A stretch of 64,000 nt of DNA, from contig CM028377.1 in assembly GCA_013146195.2 (NCBI GenBank), forward strand, positions 166,139,824-166,203,823, read 5' to 3'. The stretch comes from Codonopsis lanceolata. Its lineage: Eukaryota; Streptophyta; Magnoliopsida; Asterales; Campanulaceae. The translations under genes were made by a program, and so were the position numbers. This document shows positions 11,585-22,593 of the stretch, in pieces (within the stretch, counting starts at the first letter, position 1; each line of letters begins with the position of its first letter). The notes under the pieces were generated by a model that saw only the letters and a program-made list of their open reading frames with translations, was not told the origin of the DNA and ran no database searches.

Positions 11585-13251
11585 GACACCTGTTGGCAGA
11601 TGTTCTTTGACGGAGCCTCAAACAAAAGAGGCTTTGGCATAGGAATCCTATTAATCGATCCGGCTGACTCTCATACTCCGCTGGCTATAAGGTTGGTGTG
11701 GGTCCCAATGAGCACAATAATAAGCTAGAAGGGGGGGGTTGAATAGCTTATTAGACACTTAAAAACTTTTGAGTAAATTCTTGAAAGTTACTTGCAATCT
11801 ATAGAAAAGAATCAAGTAGCGGAAGACCTTCAAGGAAGTTGTTCCAGGTCTGCCGATAAGGACTACCGGTAGACCTTTTACAGTTTACTAAAGTTCTGCT
11901 GTAAATGGATAATATAAACAATGAAACTAAGCAGTTCAAGAAACAGACAAACAGTAAGAAATAACACAAGTATTTTGGGATGGTTCACACTATAATGAGT
12001 GCTACGTCCACCACCAAGGCAGTCAACCTTGGATTTAAATTGTGCACTATGTTTTCCACTTAGATCAATTACAAAGAATATCCCTAATGGATTCGTGTAC
12101 AAAATATTGACTTGTGTTTGGGTCTAGGGAATTAAATATCTGTAAATACAAGATATTTAATTCGTGCTGAAGTATAGTTAATGGAAGTTAACAACAAGAA
12201 GATTAAAGCAATAAGTGTTGATGAGTAGCTTCTTGTTGTTGGCGAGACTTCTAGATACGTTAAGGATCTATTGAATGCTTGGTGAAGGACTTGGAGTTAT
12301 GAAGTTTCATAGCAATTCTTTAAGTGTTCGATTGATTACATGCGGTTGTCTGTTGTTCCATCTTCAATGGCGTATTTATAGCAGTGCATTTCAAAAGAAT
12401 CCGTTGGAAGGGCGAAGACTTCAACACTCTATTCATAAATGCATTAAATGCATGGGGTGTCGATCAAGGAATTTCGTCTTCACGCAGATATCTAGAGCAG
12501 ATAATCATTTACGAGATCTTCAAAAGGTGGGCGATTTGGTGTCGGATCGAGTTGTAGCGAGAAAGTAGGGGGCGATGCCGCTTTTTTCAGCATTCGGGGC
12601 GAAAAGTCTTCCTGCTTTTCGGAAAGTTGCTTTCGGCGGCTTGACATGTCAGAGAATGTCTTGGATATAATTCAAATAAACATATTGGAATAAGTTTGAA
12701 TTAATCCAATAAATCTTTACTGGATAGGACACGTCGTACAAGAGTAGGTGGACACGAGGTCTACCGATCTTAACCTTTGAGCGAGTCTTCAGGTGAAGTG
12801 AAGAGGTCTTCATTGAACACGAAAAAGTCCTATAAAAACTATACAAGGCAAAGTTCTATACACGGTTGCCACGCTAATCGTCTGTGAGCCCGATTACCAC
12901 TGAAGTATAAAACTAATGTAATGTCTTGATCGAGATATAAATCTAACATAAGAATCAACGGTTGGAATTCGAATGTTCAAAAAATACTGCGGAATATGAA
13001 GCATGTATTGCTGGCCTAGAAGAAGCTCTCCAAAGGGGAGCTAAAGATCTCGAAGTCTACGGAGACTCGGCCCTAATCATAAATCAAGTCGAAGGAAGAT
13101 GGAGGACCCAGGATCCTCGGCTGCAGCTCTATCATGCCAAGTTAATAATCCGCCCTTTGATTTGGTTCTATCTCGTTCCATTACACTTACGAGATAGGAA
13201 TCAATTCGGCGATGCCCTAGCCACTCTGGCATCACTAGTCATTCCTTGAAA
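11585..13251 (+). pseudogene. Tat element A second (archaeal-like) RNase H, split by an insertion
   Basis: Two pieces: 11590-11696 (FFDGASNKRGFGIGILL, with the first catalytic Asp in DGAS) and 12960-13251 (TAEYEACIAGLEEALQRG, then YGDSALIINQVEGRW). Together these are the extra, type-I archaeal-like RNase H that defines the Tat/Ogre branch. The copy in element B joins the same residues without interruption (IRLEFECSNNTAEYEA), which proves that the 1.26 kb between them is an insertion. Confidence 0.88.
11697..12959 (-). mobile_element. 1.26 kb insertion, probable solo LTR of a SIRE/Copia-like element
   Basis: It interrupts the second RNase H of element A and is flanked by GGTTGG on both sides (11691-11696 and 12960-12965), a 5-6 bp target duplication. 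The plus end begins TGTGGGTCCC, so the minus strand ends CCCACA as an LTR should. The other end (AGAATCAAC) lacks the expected TG/CA dinucleotide by two bases. A GGGGGGGGTTGAATAGC phrase and a GCGGAAG box resemble the Copia LTR at 54442 in layout. No coding domain is seen. It could also be an unrelated non-autonomous element. Confidence 0.6.
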
Positions 13252-13699
13252 CTAATGTCCGACCATTTATAGTCGGGAAGAAGGTCACTCCGACATCTTG
13301 TTTCAAAATCAACGCGCCTCCGAAGCGGATTCACGAGCCTGGTGCGACATCCTAATTACGCTCGAGGAAAAAATCTTTATCCTCTGGCTTAGACAAAGGG
13401 GAGGGGAGAGTCTCCCTGCGAAGATGGGCCTCCCATTCGTTCGTACTCGGCGGTGGCGATGCGTATAAGAGGCATTATCAAGGCCTCAACCTACTACGTG
13501 TCAATCAGGCCAAAGGCTGAGCAAATTATGGATCAACTACATGGTGGTACTGTGGGCCCCACATGAATGGCCATATGCTATCAAAGAAAGTCATCCGACA
13601 GGGGTACTATTGAAGTACACTGGCCGATCAGATCCGGTGGAGTGCGGCATTGCGACAAATGTCAACGCTTTGCCAATCTACAACATGTGCCCCCACACG
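13252..13699 (+). pseudogene. Tat element A integrase N-terminus, truncated
   Basis: Integrase inserts element DNA into the host chromosome. Here only the N-terminal zinc-binding (HHCC) part is present, with GPHMNGHMLSKKVIRQGYY readable near 13556-13610 and CDKCQRFANLQ-type sequence near 13650-13685, spread over different frames. The match to B (49450-49610) stops exactly at 13699, where the Tekay LTR begins. The catalytic core is missing from this side. Confidence 0.8.
13695..13699. repeat. probable target-site duplication of Tekay element 2 (ACACG)
   Basis: The uninterrupted sequence in Tat element B reads CCCCCACACGCCC at this place, and element A reads CCCCCACACG before the LTR starts TGTGGCGACCC. 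The five bases next to the LTR would be the target duplication. The second copy lies beyond the assembly gap and cannot be seen. Confidence 0.5.
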
Positions 13700-16656
13700 T
13701 GTGGCGACCCGGCCCGGGCCCGAGATGGGACCGAGGGTCGGACCGCCCAAATAAGGAGGGAAACAAGTAACCAAGTAAACATGCAAGGACTGGATTCACA
13801 AAAACGACGTGACGCAACATTGGAGTCGCAGCACGCCTCGGCACCAAACGGCCGGATATTTTTAAAACTTTTAAACCTGATAAACAGTTAAACAAATATA
13901 ACCAAGTCTTCGGCGACACTACATGCCGGAACCCAATCTAACAGTTCAAAGACAAGGATTTCTAAAGAGCTAAAAGCATGCTCAGCGGAAGACTAAAACA
14001 TGGAGGGATAATAACAAGTAAACCAAGCTCGGCTTACACAATGCCGGCACAAAAGGGGGTTACAAGTACTACAAGTATAAACTACTAGCAGTTAAAGATT
14101 TACAATCAAGTTACACAAATACCCAGGCACAGTCTAGATGACTGGCTTAACCCGTCGTCCTTACAAAATGGTAAACAAGAATAAGAGGCCATCAAAAACC
14201 ACCTCTCCAAGAATCAACGGCGAATCAAAAGGGCACAAGCACGAACACGGCTAGTCAACGAGCAGGACCTGCCTTGCTAGGATCTAAAGCAGTAAAAGGG
14301 GAAAGGGTAAGTCATAAAGACTCGTAAGCTATTAATCATGCATGTCATGGCAAGATGCAACATTCAAGGCGAGATACAGTCACACAAGCATAGAGTCATA
14401 TATCCAGGATGCACGTTGTTTCACATAAGTGTGCATAAATAAATCACATAGATAAGGATATATGGAGAGCCGGGCCGCTACGTAGTTCCTGCATACAAGC
14501 GTTATCTGGAAAGTGCGGGTATCGAATGTGTGTAGTACATCGATCTTCCGAGGAGATGCCCGGGATAGTCACCAGTGATGCTCTTAAATGATTACAGCAT
14601 GGGAGCTACTTCTCCACTGTGGCCACAGTGGAGGCGTGTGTGCACAAAGACAGGATGCCAGCTGGACTCATGCATATGCCAAGTAATGTATACTTAACAA
14701 AATCTCAAGTAGAGAACGAGATCGACAAGAGCGATCTCGCTCAAGACAAGTAAATTATTCTTATCAATAACAAAGTAGGGTTGAGTTCGACAAGAGCGAA
14801 CTCACATGTCAATCAGTCATTCCATAATATGACAGTCAAGATCAAGCAGGGCAATCAATTCAAGTTCAAAGTCTAGAATTATTATTCTTAGGGAAACGCG
14901 ATTAGAACGTCGTCGGGATTAATCTGGGAGCCGGTATTGTTCAGTAGCTCGCTAATCTTGACTCCGTTGAGTCGCCTATAATAGTTCATCCAATAGAGTT
15001 AGGACGCTAATTGCATCACAAACCCTCTTCTAAGTTCTCGCATATGCTCGGCTAGGTCATTAATCCGTTTAACAACCGTAGTTAGGGATTGTCGATAAAT
15101 TCGAATTCAAGGGACCTTAAAATCATTCTTTCAAGGTATTCAAAATGCAAGGGTCCAAGAACGTTATTTATTCGTAGGGGAATATGGAACACAATTTGTT
15201 CTAGGCCTAGGACTCAATTCAATAGGAAAATCATTACAAGGCATGTGAAACCCTAGGATTCAAAATTCCCAAGAGTCATCAAAACATATTAGTTCAAGAA
15301 CATAAATTGCTCCTAAAGAAGCATAGAATATAATTAATTCTAGGCATAGGTCTAATTTGAACAAGATGAACATATCCATTAAAACCTCAAAAGACCAAGT
15401 CAACCTAGATCATGGCATGGGCATGGAAAAGCATGGGGAGCAATGGACAAGGGGGATTCATGGCAAGTCTAACATGCAACCTAAGGAGGGGAAATCAATA
15501 GCTTACCTCTACCAAGGAAAAGAAAGTTGAAGCACAAGGTAATCGGATAGAAACGATCTCCTCGTCGGTAGCTTCACACCGGTGGTCTCGGCTCGGCAAA
15601 CGGAAGTCGGGAGCTCACTCTAGGGCAAACACACACACCAATCTCACCTTTTCTCTTCACACATAAACCATGGCAAGAGAGATGAAGGAAAAATCTGATA
15701 ATGGGAGGATTAAGCAAAGTCAACAAAGGGAGGCTTATATATGTTGCATGGATTGGGTGGAATTACACATGTCAATTGGAGAGGGCTTGAGATTAGGACT
15801 AACCTAACTTGATTAGGGTTTAATAGGTTGGATTAGGGCTGATTAAGAAGGGGGTTTAAGTGGCTAATGACATCACAAAAGATTAAAGGCTGAAAAATCC
15901 CGTAGAGCTGACAGAAGTGAGGCGGGGGCCTCATGAGGGATCACAGCGCGTGGCGCCTCAACTACCGGGAGGTCTGCCATTTTTTCATTTGCTCGTAACT
16001 TGACCATGCGCTGCTTGAGCTCATGCGCCGCCGAACTGGGCTTCAAAACTAGACCTAAACAAGTCCTAAATGGTCCCAAGCTCATGGGTAACCATTCTAG
16101 GGTCCAACACAACTCAAAACATGTCCGAAACACACCCGAACGTCACCCGGAACAAGGTAGAACAAGGCTCGAGTCAAGCGACTATTGGTTGACGGATCAA
16201 ACCCGGATCAAAGGCCAATATAACTAGGGTAACATGGGCATGAAATAGGCTTGTTAAATCATGGTTATGACTTGAATACAAGTCCGGGAACTCAAGGAAC
16301 AATTCGTACGTCGAAATACGCGCGAAACGGGAGAGACTGGTGGAATCGCTAAGGCCAAACAAAGGCAAGAAGGTTTCTAAACTTCCCAACAAGCTACTAG
16401 GATCAAGGCGAGCTGCCTAAGTCATCTAGAAAGACAATAGAACCCTAACGAGTCTGGTTGAGTGCAAATCAGCTGAGGCAACACGCGAGGCATGAAGTAT
16501 GCTAAGCATGATGAGGAATCAAGCGACAAGGAATGCAATAATGCTAATACGAAGTCGCATGGACTAAAAGAGATATCTAAACATGTTAAAGCATGAGACA
16601 AGCATGTTATTAAGGCATAGAACAAGTAACACAAGTAATGGGTTTGGGGTCTCACA
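13700..16656 (-). mobile_element. 3' LTR of Tekay-lineage Ty3/Gypsy element 2
   Basis: On the minus strand the LTR runs TGTGAGACCCC (16656) to GGGTCGCCACA (13700), giving proper TG...CA ends, 2957 bp. It follows a polypurine tract and a chromodomain-bearing integrase end, which identifies it as the 3' LTR. Inside are repeated GACTCCGTTGAGTC-like phrases, a GCGAT/GAGATCG-rich part near 14700-14800 and a GC-rich block at 15915-15965. No ORF of interest. Confidence 0.85.
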
Positions 16657-16667
16657 TCCTCCCCACT
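16657..16667 (-). promoter_or_regulatory. polypurine tract of Tekay element 2
   Basis: AGTGGGGAGGA on the minus strand, immediately before the LTR TGTGAG. It primes plus-strand DNA synthesis. GGGGAGGATGTGA is the usual junction in Tekay/Del elements. Confidence 0.85.
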
Positions 16668-16890
16668 TAAAGGAATTTAGTCCCTAAATTCTTACTCCGA
16701 GTCATCGAATAGAAAGGATACTTTCTCATATCAAACTCGGCCTCCCACGTGGCTTCTTCGATATCGTGATTCTTCCACAAGACCTTCACCAAGGAATTTT
16801 CTTTGTCCTCAAAGACTTGCTCTTTCGTGTCCGTAATCCTCACCGCTTCGTCACGCATTTAGTGTGCTCAAAAGAAATCTCTTCATAGGT
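16667..16890 (-). pseudogene. Tekay integrase C-terminus with chromodomain (cut by assembly gap)
   Basis: The minus strand encodes NSLVKVLWKNHDIEEATWEA, then EFDMRKYPF, a chromodomain of the chromovirus integrase tail, ending with a TAA at 16669-16667 that touches the polypurine tract. In chromoviruses this domain steers integration to particular chromatin. The aromatic and acidic residues of the fold (W, HDIEEATWE) are intact in what remains. The rest of the element is lost in the N run, so its integrity cannot be judged. Confidence 0.85.
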
Positions 16891-16990
16891 NNNNNNNNNN
16901 NNNNNNNNNNNNNNNNNNNNNNNNNNNNNNNNNNNNNNNNNNNNNNNNNNNNNNNNNNNNNNNNNNNNNNNNNNNNNNNNNNNNNNNNNN
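16891..16990. other. assembly gap (100 N)
   Basis: Exactly 100 N, the conventional placeholder for a gap of unknown size. The Tekay element is open on the left side and an Athila 3' region on the right, so several kilobases are probably missing here. Apparent ORFs running through the N are artefacts. Confidence 0.98.
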
Positions 16991-19900
16991 GGGACGCCGT
17001 AGTCCCCATTGTCCGAGAATTTACGCCAATGGCTATTGGCATGGATGGCGGTGGCACGTGAAAGGAGTTTTTTTCGCCCAAAAGCATTAACACCCATTTA
17101 GCACCTCCAACTTTCGTGTGTTGGTGCCGATGACTATAGCACACACCTCCACCCCCCGTATCCCTCGCCGAGGTGGTAATGCCGTCATTGCTCTCCCCGG
17201 TGTGGAGTGGTCCTATAACCGTAACCACCCACCTGACCACGCACCACGAGAGTCCTTCTCCAAGACACGCCAAGCCCGTGTATAAATTTGTTTGTGGTCG
17301 TCTCATGCCCTCAAGTCACCAAAAACACGGTGAATTGGGAGAGGGCCGCTTGACCTACACCATCATGACCGGTGGGTCTATTGATGCCGCCGCTTGACGG
17401 CCAAATCAAGACCCTTATTAGAGGTAGGACACGCGGGTTCGCTCCTCGCATTTGATTACCGACTTGTGTAGGGGGCAAACGTGAGAATGCCCAAACACGC
17501 CGAGAGGCCGAAGGCTGGTCCGGTCATTACTAGGGCCATTTTGTTTGAACATCACCAAGAATGAGAGTGAGGGTTCCTCAAGAGGAGGAACCCGAAGAGA
17601 GAAGAGGACCCACTGTTGGGATCTCCAACAGTTGGAGGCGCTGCCCTCCAAACCGATATGGTGAGTCGAAGTTGGCACAAATGCGTGCCGACCACCTGAA
17701 ATTTTTCTACCGGGTTAACACCGTGGGACATAATGTCTCAAATCATTATGGCTGCCACCAGCACGATCCTCGAAGTTTCGCCCCTCATTTCATCTCCGCC
17801 CGACCACCTTGAGTCGAGGCCCAAGTTCCGCTCCTCGCTCGTTAGTGGACCCGCTATGCCCTTTTTATATTTGTCCTACCCCATCAATCTCTCTCATATG
17901 TTCCTCTATTTTGAGGACAAAATAGAACTTAAGTTTGGGGGATTTAAAACTTTAGGTCTTAGCAGTCTAGCCAAATTTAACGAAGAATGGAGTTGAGCTA
18001 TGTCGTTAGGGTGTAAAGAGAATTTCTTTTTCACCGATGACCATTTAACTCTTCACCCTATTTTTCCTGCTTTTTATTTTTTCTCGATTTTTTCTGAGGT
18101 GTTGCCTTGACCGTAATACACTTAGATTGGATACTCGTGGGTTCCTCTTATGGGGACCCATCATCAATTGTGTCATCGATCATCACCTCCATTTTACAAT
18201 TTCTTAAAAAATATATAAAAAAATATTTTTAAATTCAAAATATTCATCCCCAAGTTTAGTGTGGTAATGCTAGTCGTAGTCCATGAGGAGATTAGTGCAA
18301 TGAACTGCATAATTAGTCCGTAGATCCCCCTGGAATTTACTTAATTTTGCGAAACTTTTACTTTTCTCCAAATTCTTCATGCACTCACACCAGTCATAAT
18401 TATGGATTGATTAGAATAGTTTTATAAAGTTTATAACACCTATTTCACTTCAACAAGATATGCACAAGAATATGATGCATAGCCATTCGAACATGATTGT
18501 TGCATTAAATTGTAACTTAGGGTCAATTGCATGTTAGTTAGATCCCTTGGATTTTTCTCATTTATATATCTCAAGCACACTTTCGAACCGTGTCTGCATG
18601 TTAGTCTCAATTGTCCCACCATCTGTCTTAGCGAATGCTTATGTGAAATCCAGTGATGCTAAACATTCAACCCCAATTCCCATAGTTGATATGATATTTT
18701 GTGTTGTCTTACTTGCTTTAAATACTATGTGAGCATTTGGCATTAAGAAATGATTTAGGCCATCTTTGGATCGTTAGAGCCTAAATATTCCCTGACCTAT
18801 ACTAAATATATCCCTAGTGTCCCCTTTGAGCCTAATGAAAAAGAATGGAGTGTGCTAAGCACACTATTTAAACCCCCATTCGCCATCGTTTCTTTACCCA
18901 CATTAACTTAACCCTAAAAGCCTATACACTTTTAGCCTACCCTTTGAGAGAGTAGGATTGGGTGGGAAATTGATTTTAGGAGGACCACTTCTTTTCAGTT
19001 AGGCTATTTTTCAGAAGGCTTCTTCTTTCCGTCGTCGAAAAAAAAAAAAATCATGTGTCGACGAAAAATGAAACGGAAGAAGAAGAGGATAAACAAAAGA
19101 TTCAAATGGAAGCATAGCTTTCAAGAGAAAATATGTTAGAAAAATTCTGCTGATTAGAATGATGTGATATTTTTAGAAGAATATATTGCCCAAAACAAGT
19201 TTGGGGGGGAAGAAAACTTAAAAGTAACACAAAGCACCCCTCCACTTGTGGTCTTTGCAGGTCCTAGCCTAAATAGGGAAAACTTCCTTTTGCTTGGAAG
19301 TATGAGGGATAAAGGGTAGTCTTACTCTCTCACTTTGAATTCCAATCCCTTTCCATCAAATCCCCCAACACCTTGGCCTTACATTACAAGCTTATAAAGT
19401 CCTAATGATCTTCTTGCCAATGCTTATGTTGTTTTTACTGTCAAGTGAGTAACATGAAATTGATCACACACTTCATAATCATTATTATTCACCTTAAAGC
19501 TCACTGTGTTAGCATAATCTTAGCTATTACAAGTCATTGGGATATGAGAGCATTGTATGTCATACATAGAAGTGCATGGGATGGATGTGTAAATCTTTTG
19601 AATCCTTGGGACCTTTCTGTCTATAATTGACTGGGTTTGGATGGTAGATCTCATACTTCTTAATGCATGATTTTCTATTAAACTGTAATTTTCATATGAA
19701 TGTGGTGTTTAGCTCAATAAAACTGTTTTAGTTAAGATATTCTTTAAGACTGCTGATCACACACACACGGAGAAATTAAAAGAAGTAGCAGTCTTAGGAA
19801 AAGACTAGTTGGTTTTATATGACTAAAGCCTGCATATATGTGGTGAGCACCAAACTGAGATTACATGCATGCCATACACTTATAACTTGAGGATGAAACC

Positions 19901-20147
19901 AAAAAGATTTTATGTTTTAATTATGTTTTATTTGTAGTTTTATTTTAGGTTAATATTTATCTGTTTTTGTATTTATCTGCATAGTCGAGTCACTCGAAAG
20001 AGTCTCCTTGAGTTTGTGGGTTTATAGAGGAGTGTAAATAATGTCACCCTCACAAAAAAGATTTTAATTTTTGTTATTTATATGCTTTTGTATTTATAAG
20101 TTTATTTGTTTACTCGTGGACGAGCAAAGTTCAAGTTTGGGGGTATT
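16991..20147 (+). mobile_element. 3' internal region of Athila-type element D
   Basis: This 3.1 kb stretch precedes a clear Athila-type polypurine tract and LTR. I see no conserved gag or pol domain. Between 17000 and 17830 there is GC-richer, formerly coding-looking sequence (short ORFs at 17173-17397 and 17561-17812) that I do not recognise; position alone would fit the post-pol or env-like region of Athila. From 17930 it is A+T-rich and non-coding and holds several copies of a CAAGTTTGGGGG-type motif, a hallmark of the Athila 3' end. The pol genes would lie in the gap. Confidence 0.6.
20132..20147 (+). promoter_or_regulatory. polypurine tract of Athila element D
   Basis: CAAGTTTGGGGGTATT lies immediately before the LTR start TGATCGATG. 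Athila elements typically have this exact style of purine-rich junction. Confidence 0.75.
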
Positions 20148-21564
20148 TGATCGATGTATTTTATACGTCGATTTTATATACTTCTATGACTTAAATTATG
20201 CTATTTCACGAGTCTTTTGAGTACTAATATATGTTTTCGGTGAGTTTTGTAAGTTTCAGGATTATTGTGAAAATACGCGAAACTCCATGGTTTTAAGTGC
20301 AAATTACAAGGAAGAGAAAAATTGAAGAAAAATGAAGACTGCACAAACTGGAAAACTTGCGGACGCAAGGTGCCTCAGACCTTGCGACCGCGAGGTAGGC
20401 AGTATAGGCCCCCGAAGTCAGAAATCAAAGAATCAAAAGCCACCCACACTGGAGACCTTGCGGGACGCAAGGTATCCGGCGACCGCAAGGTAGGCAGAAT
20501 GCGACCTTTTCGGATTTTCACACAGTCATTCGATTCAATCACAACTCCTGAGTATATATAGAAGTCGGTCTGGCCGAGCTAAAAGAAGGAGGAGGGCTAA
20601 AGAGAGGAAGCTCTCTTTACATAGATTTTAGGTAGTTTTAGATTGTATAACATAGTTAGGTTTTGTAATTTCAAGTATTGAAGATCAAATCATGTCTTTC
20701 ATCATCTCCATGTGTCTTTGTTCATCGTCTATGATGAACTAAATCATCCCTAATCTAGGAGGTGGGAGGTAACTTGTATCGAATTTATGTTTTGATTCAT
20801 ATACATATGTCTATTCAATGCTTGTTGATTGTGTTGTTTATCAATCCCTATATTATTTTGCTTTGAACAAATGAATGTAATCGCAAATAATAAAGGCTTA
20901 GAGGTGCGGATAACTGCATGACCGAGTGCATATGTCGTACATCGGCTCACCAACACAATAAATTGGACCTATCGAAGCACGAGTGATAAGTTAGGACCGG
21001 TTCTTACATGATCTAGGTGACAGATAGATCATAAATCTAGGTGACAGACTAGATTGCTAGTTCTGTGCTTAGGATATAGAATGGGTGAATTTTTGCGGGG
21101 ATGAACCAATTGAGACTATATCTATTTTTAGTGAACGAACATTGAATGACAATTGATATTCAACTAGATTTCCACTCACCATATCTATTTTTAGTCTAAT
21201 TAGTTAAACATCTATAACTAGTAATTTAGAGTAGAATTAAACATAAAAACCCTTAGGTTAATAATTTGACTATAATTGATCACCATAAGTCTATTCTATA
21301 ATAGTTAAATATACACTTGCAAGGAAATAGAATTAGAATTAAACATAAAAAGGTTAATAAGATATAAGATCTTTGCTAAACCAAACCCTTGCTTAGATTT
21401 CCACTCACCATAAATCATAATTAGGATCATTAAAACATTCTTGATTTCCACTATAACAAACATAAAAACCCCCATTTGCTATCATAAGCTTTAATCTTTA
21501 AACCAAGAGTTATCTATAATAGTCTAGTACACTTGCAAGGAAATAGATCAATCCACATCGATCA
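20148..21564 (+). mobile_element. 3' LTR of Athila-type element D
   Basis: A 1417 bp LTR whose ends are a perfect 10 bp inverted repeat, TGATCGATGT and ACATCGATCA. It contains the two-fold ACCTTGCG...GCAAGGTAGGCAG phrases near 20370-20495 that are common in Athila LTRs, a TATATATAG box near 20555, and repeated CACTTGCAAGGAAATAG near 21315 and 21530. The downstream flank GCACC would be the target duplication; its partner would be before the 5' LTR, in or beyond the gap. Confidence 0.8.
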
Positions 21565-22325
21565 GCACCGATCAATTTAATAAATAAAGATTTCAACCAA
21601 CTTGGCTAGATAAGCTAAAATATTTTACCAGTGATGGATATCATTTGAGGATCGTGGAAGAGATTAAAAGGCTAATAAAAGAACGACCGATTTCTTTCTA
21701 CTTCGATTTTTGTGTGTGTGGTGTGTGCGGGAAAAAGCAAGGAGGAAGGAGCAAATCGAGGCATTTCAAGCCGGTTCAAATGTAAGCCGGTACGAGTTAC
21801 AGCTTGATTTGCGCCCGCCCAACGGAGGTAAATGCGCCCAAGCCAAGTTACAGATTTGAGGCGCACGCCTAAGTCCAAATAGGAGGACTTGATCTGATCA
21901 ATTATCGATCCTTATAGGAGGACTTTTTGTCAAATAGGAGGACTTTTTGACCAACTTTAAATTCCTTCCTTAAAATCATTTTATCGTGCCACACTTTTCC
22001 TCTCGACAAATTATTTTCATAAGTTCATTCTAGTTAATTCTAATTTTCTTTCCTCAATTGAATGTTGCCCAAGGCTTGATTGATTCAAAAGGCAAGTGAC
22101 ATGGCTTCCCAAACACTAATCAAGTGATCGATGGGATAAGACATACCAATCCTCTAGGTGTCTTGTAAGACATACCAAGTTAAGCATTTAAGACTCCAAT
22201 CCATCTTTCACGGTCTTTTAGCCGAGGATCAATGGACTTGATTTCCTATATTTCCATTTGTTTGGGGATGATACGGTAGAGACCTTATGAGTGATGTTCT
22301 TTTGACATCCTATTGCAAAAATTAG
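21565..22325. other. unassigned repeat-like DNA between elements D and C
   Basis: About 760 bp. It holds three copies of the phrase TAGGAGGACTT (21880-21945) and a TGTGTGTGTGGTGTGTG run near 21712. It has no recognisable domain. It could be the post-integrase part or 3' LTR of element C, into which D inserted, but it does not visibly resemble C's 5' LTR. Confidence 0.4.
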
Positions 22326-22593
22326 TCACAAGGCATCCCAAATTAGACACAAATTGCTCTTGAGGAAACTCACCACTACCTTAGAATCATCGGTGCGTGT
22401 AGGGATCGCTTCGACCCATTTGGAAATAGTCCACTTAAACAAGTAAGATGTACACAAAACCAAAAGAAATAGGAAGCGGACCCATAAAATCAATTCCCCA
22501 AACCAAAACGATGTTTTGTGGCCTCTCATTGCGGCCTATATTTGCCTAACACTTTCCATAAACAATTTTGGCCAAAAGCCAGTCTAACACTTT
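22326..22593 (-). pseudogene. Athila element C integrase remnant
   Basis: Minus-strand WTISKWVEAIPTRTDDSKVV followed by VSFLKSN is the start of the integrase catalytic core. The zinc-binding part that ends the RNase H-side ORF (HEYACGGHFGAKNTA) lies just upstream, with a deletion between them removing the CC half of the HHCC finger. The remaining catalytic residues are absent. Not functional. Confidence 0.75.

Noticed and set aside
13541..13891. ORF of 116 codons across the Tat/Tekay junction
   Set aside because: It starts in integrase-like sequence and runs into the Tekay LTR. It is a junction artefact.
16840..17306. Long ORFs on both strands crossing the N run
   Set aside because: They are open only because N codons contain no stop. 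The true reading is unknown.
17173..17996. Possible Athila env-like gene
   Set aside because: Short overlapping ORFs with no recognisable domain, signal peptide or membrane segment. Location alone is not enough.
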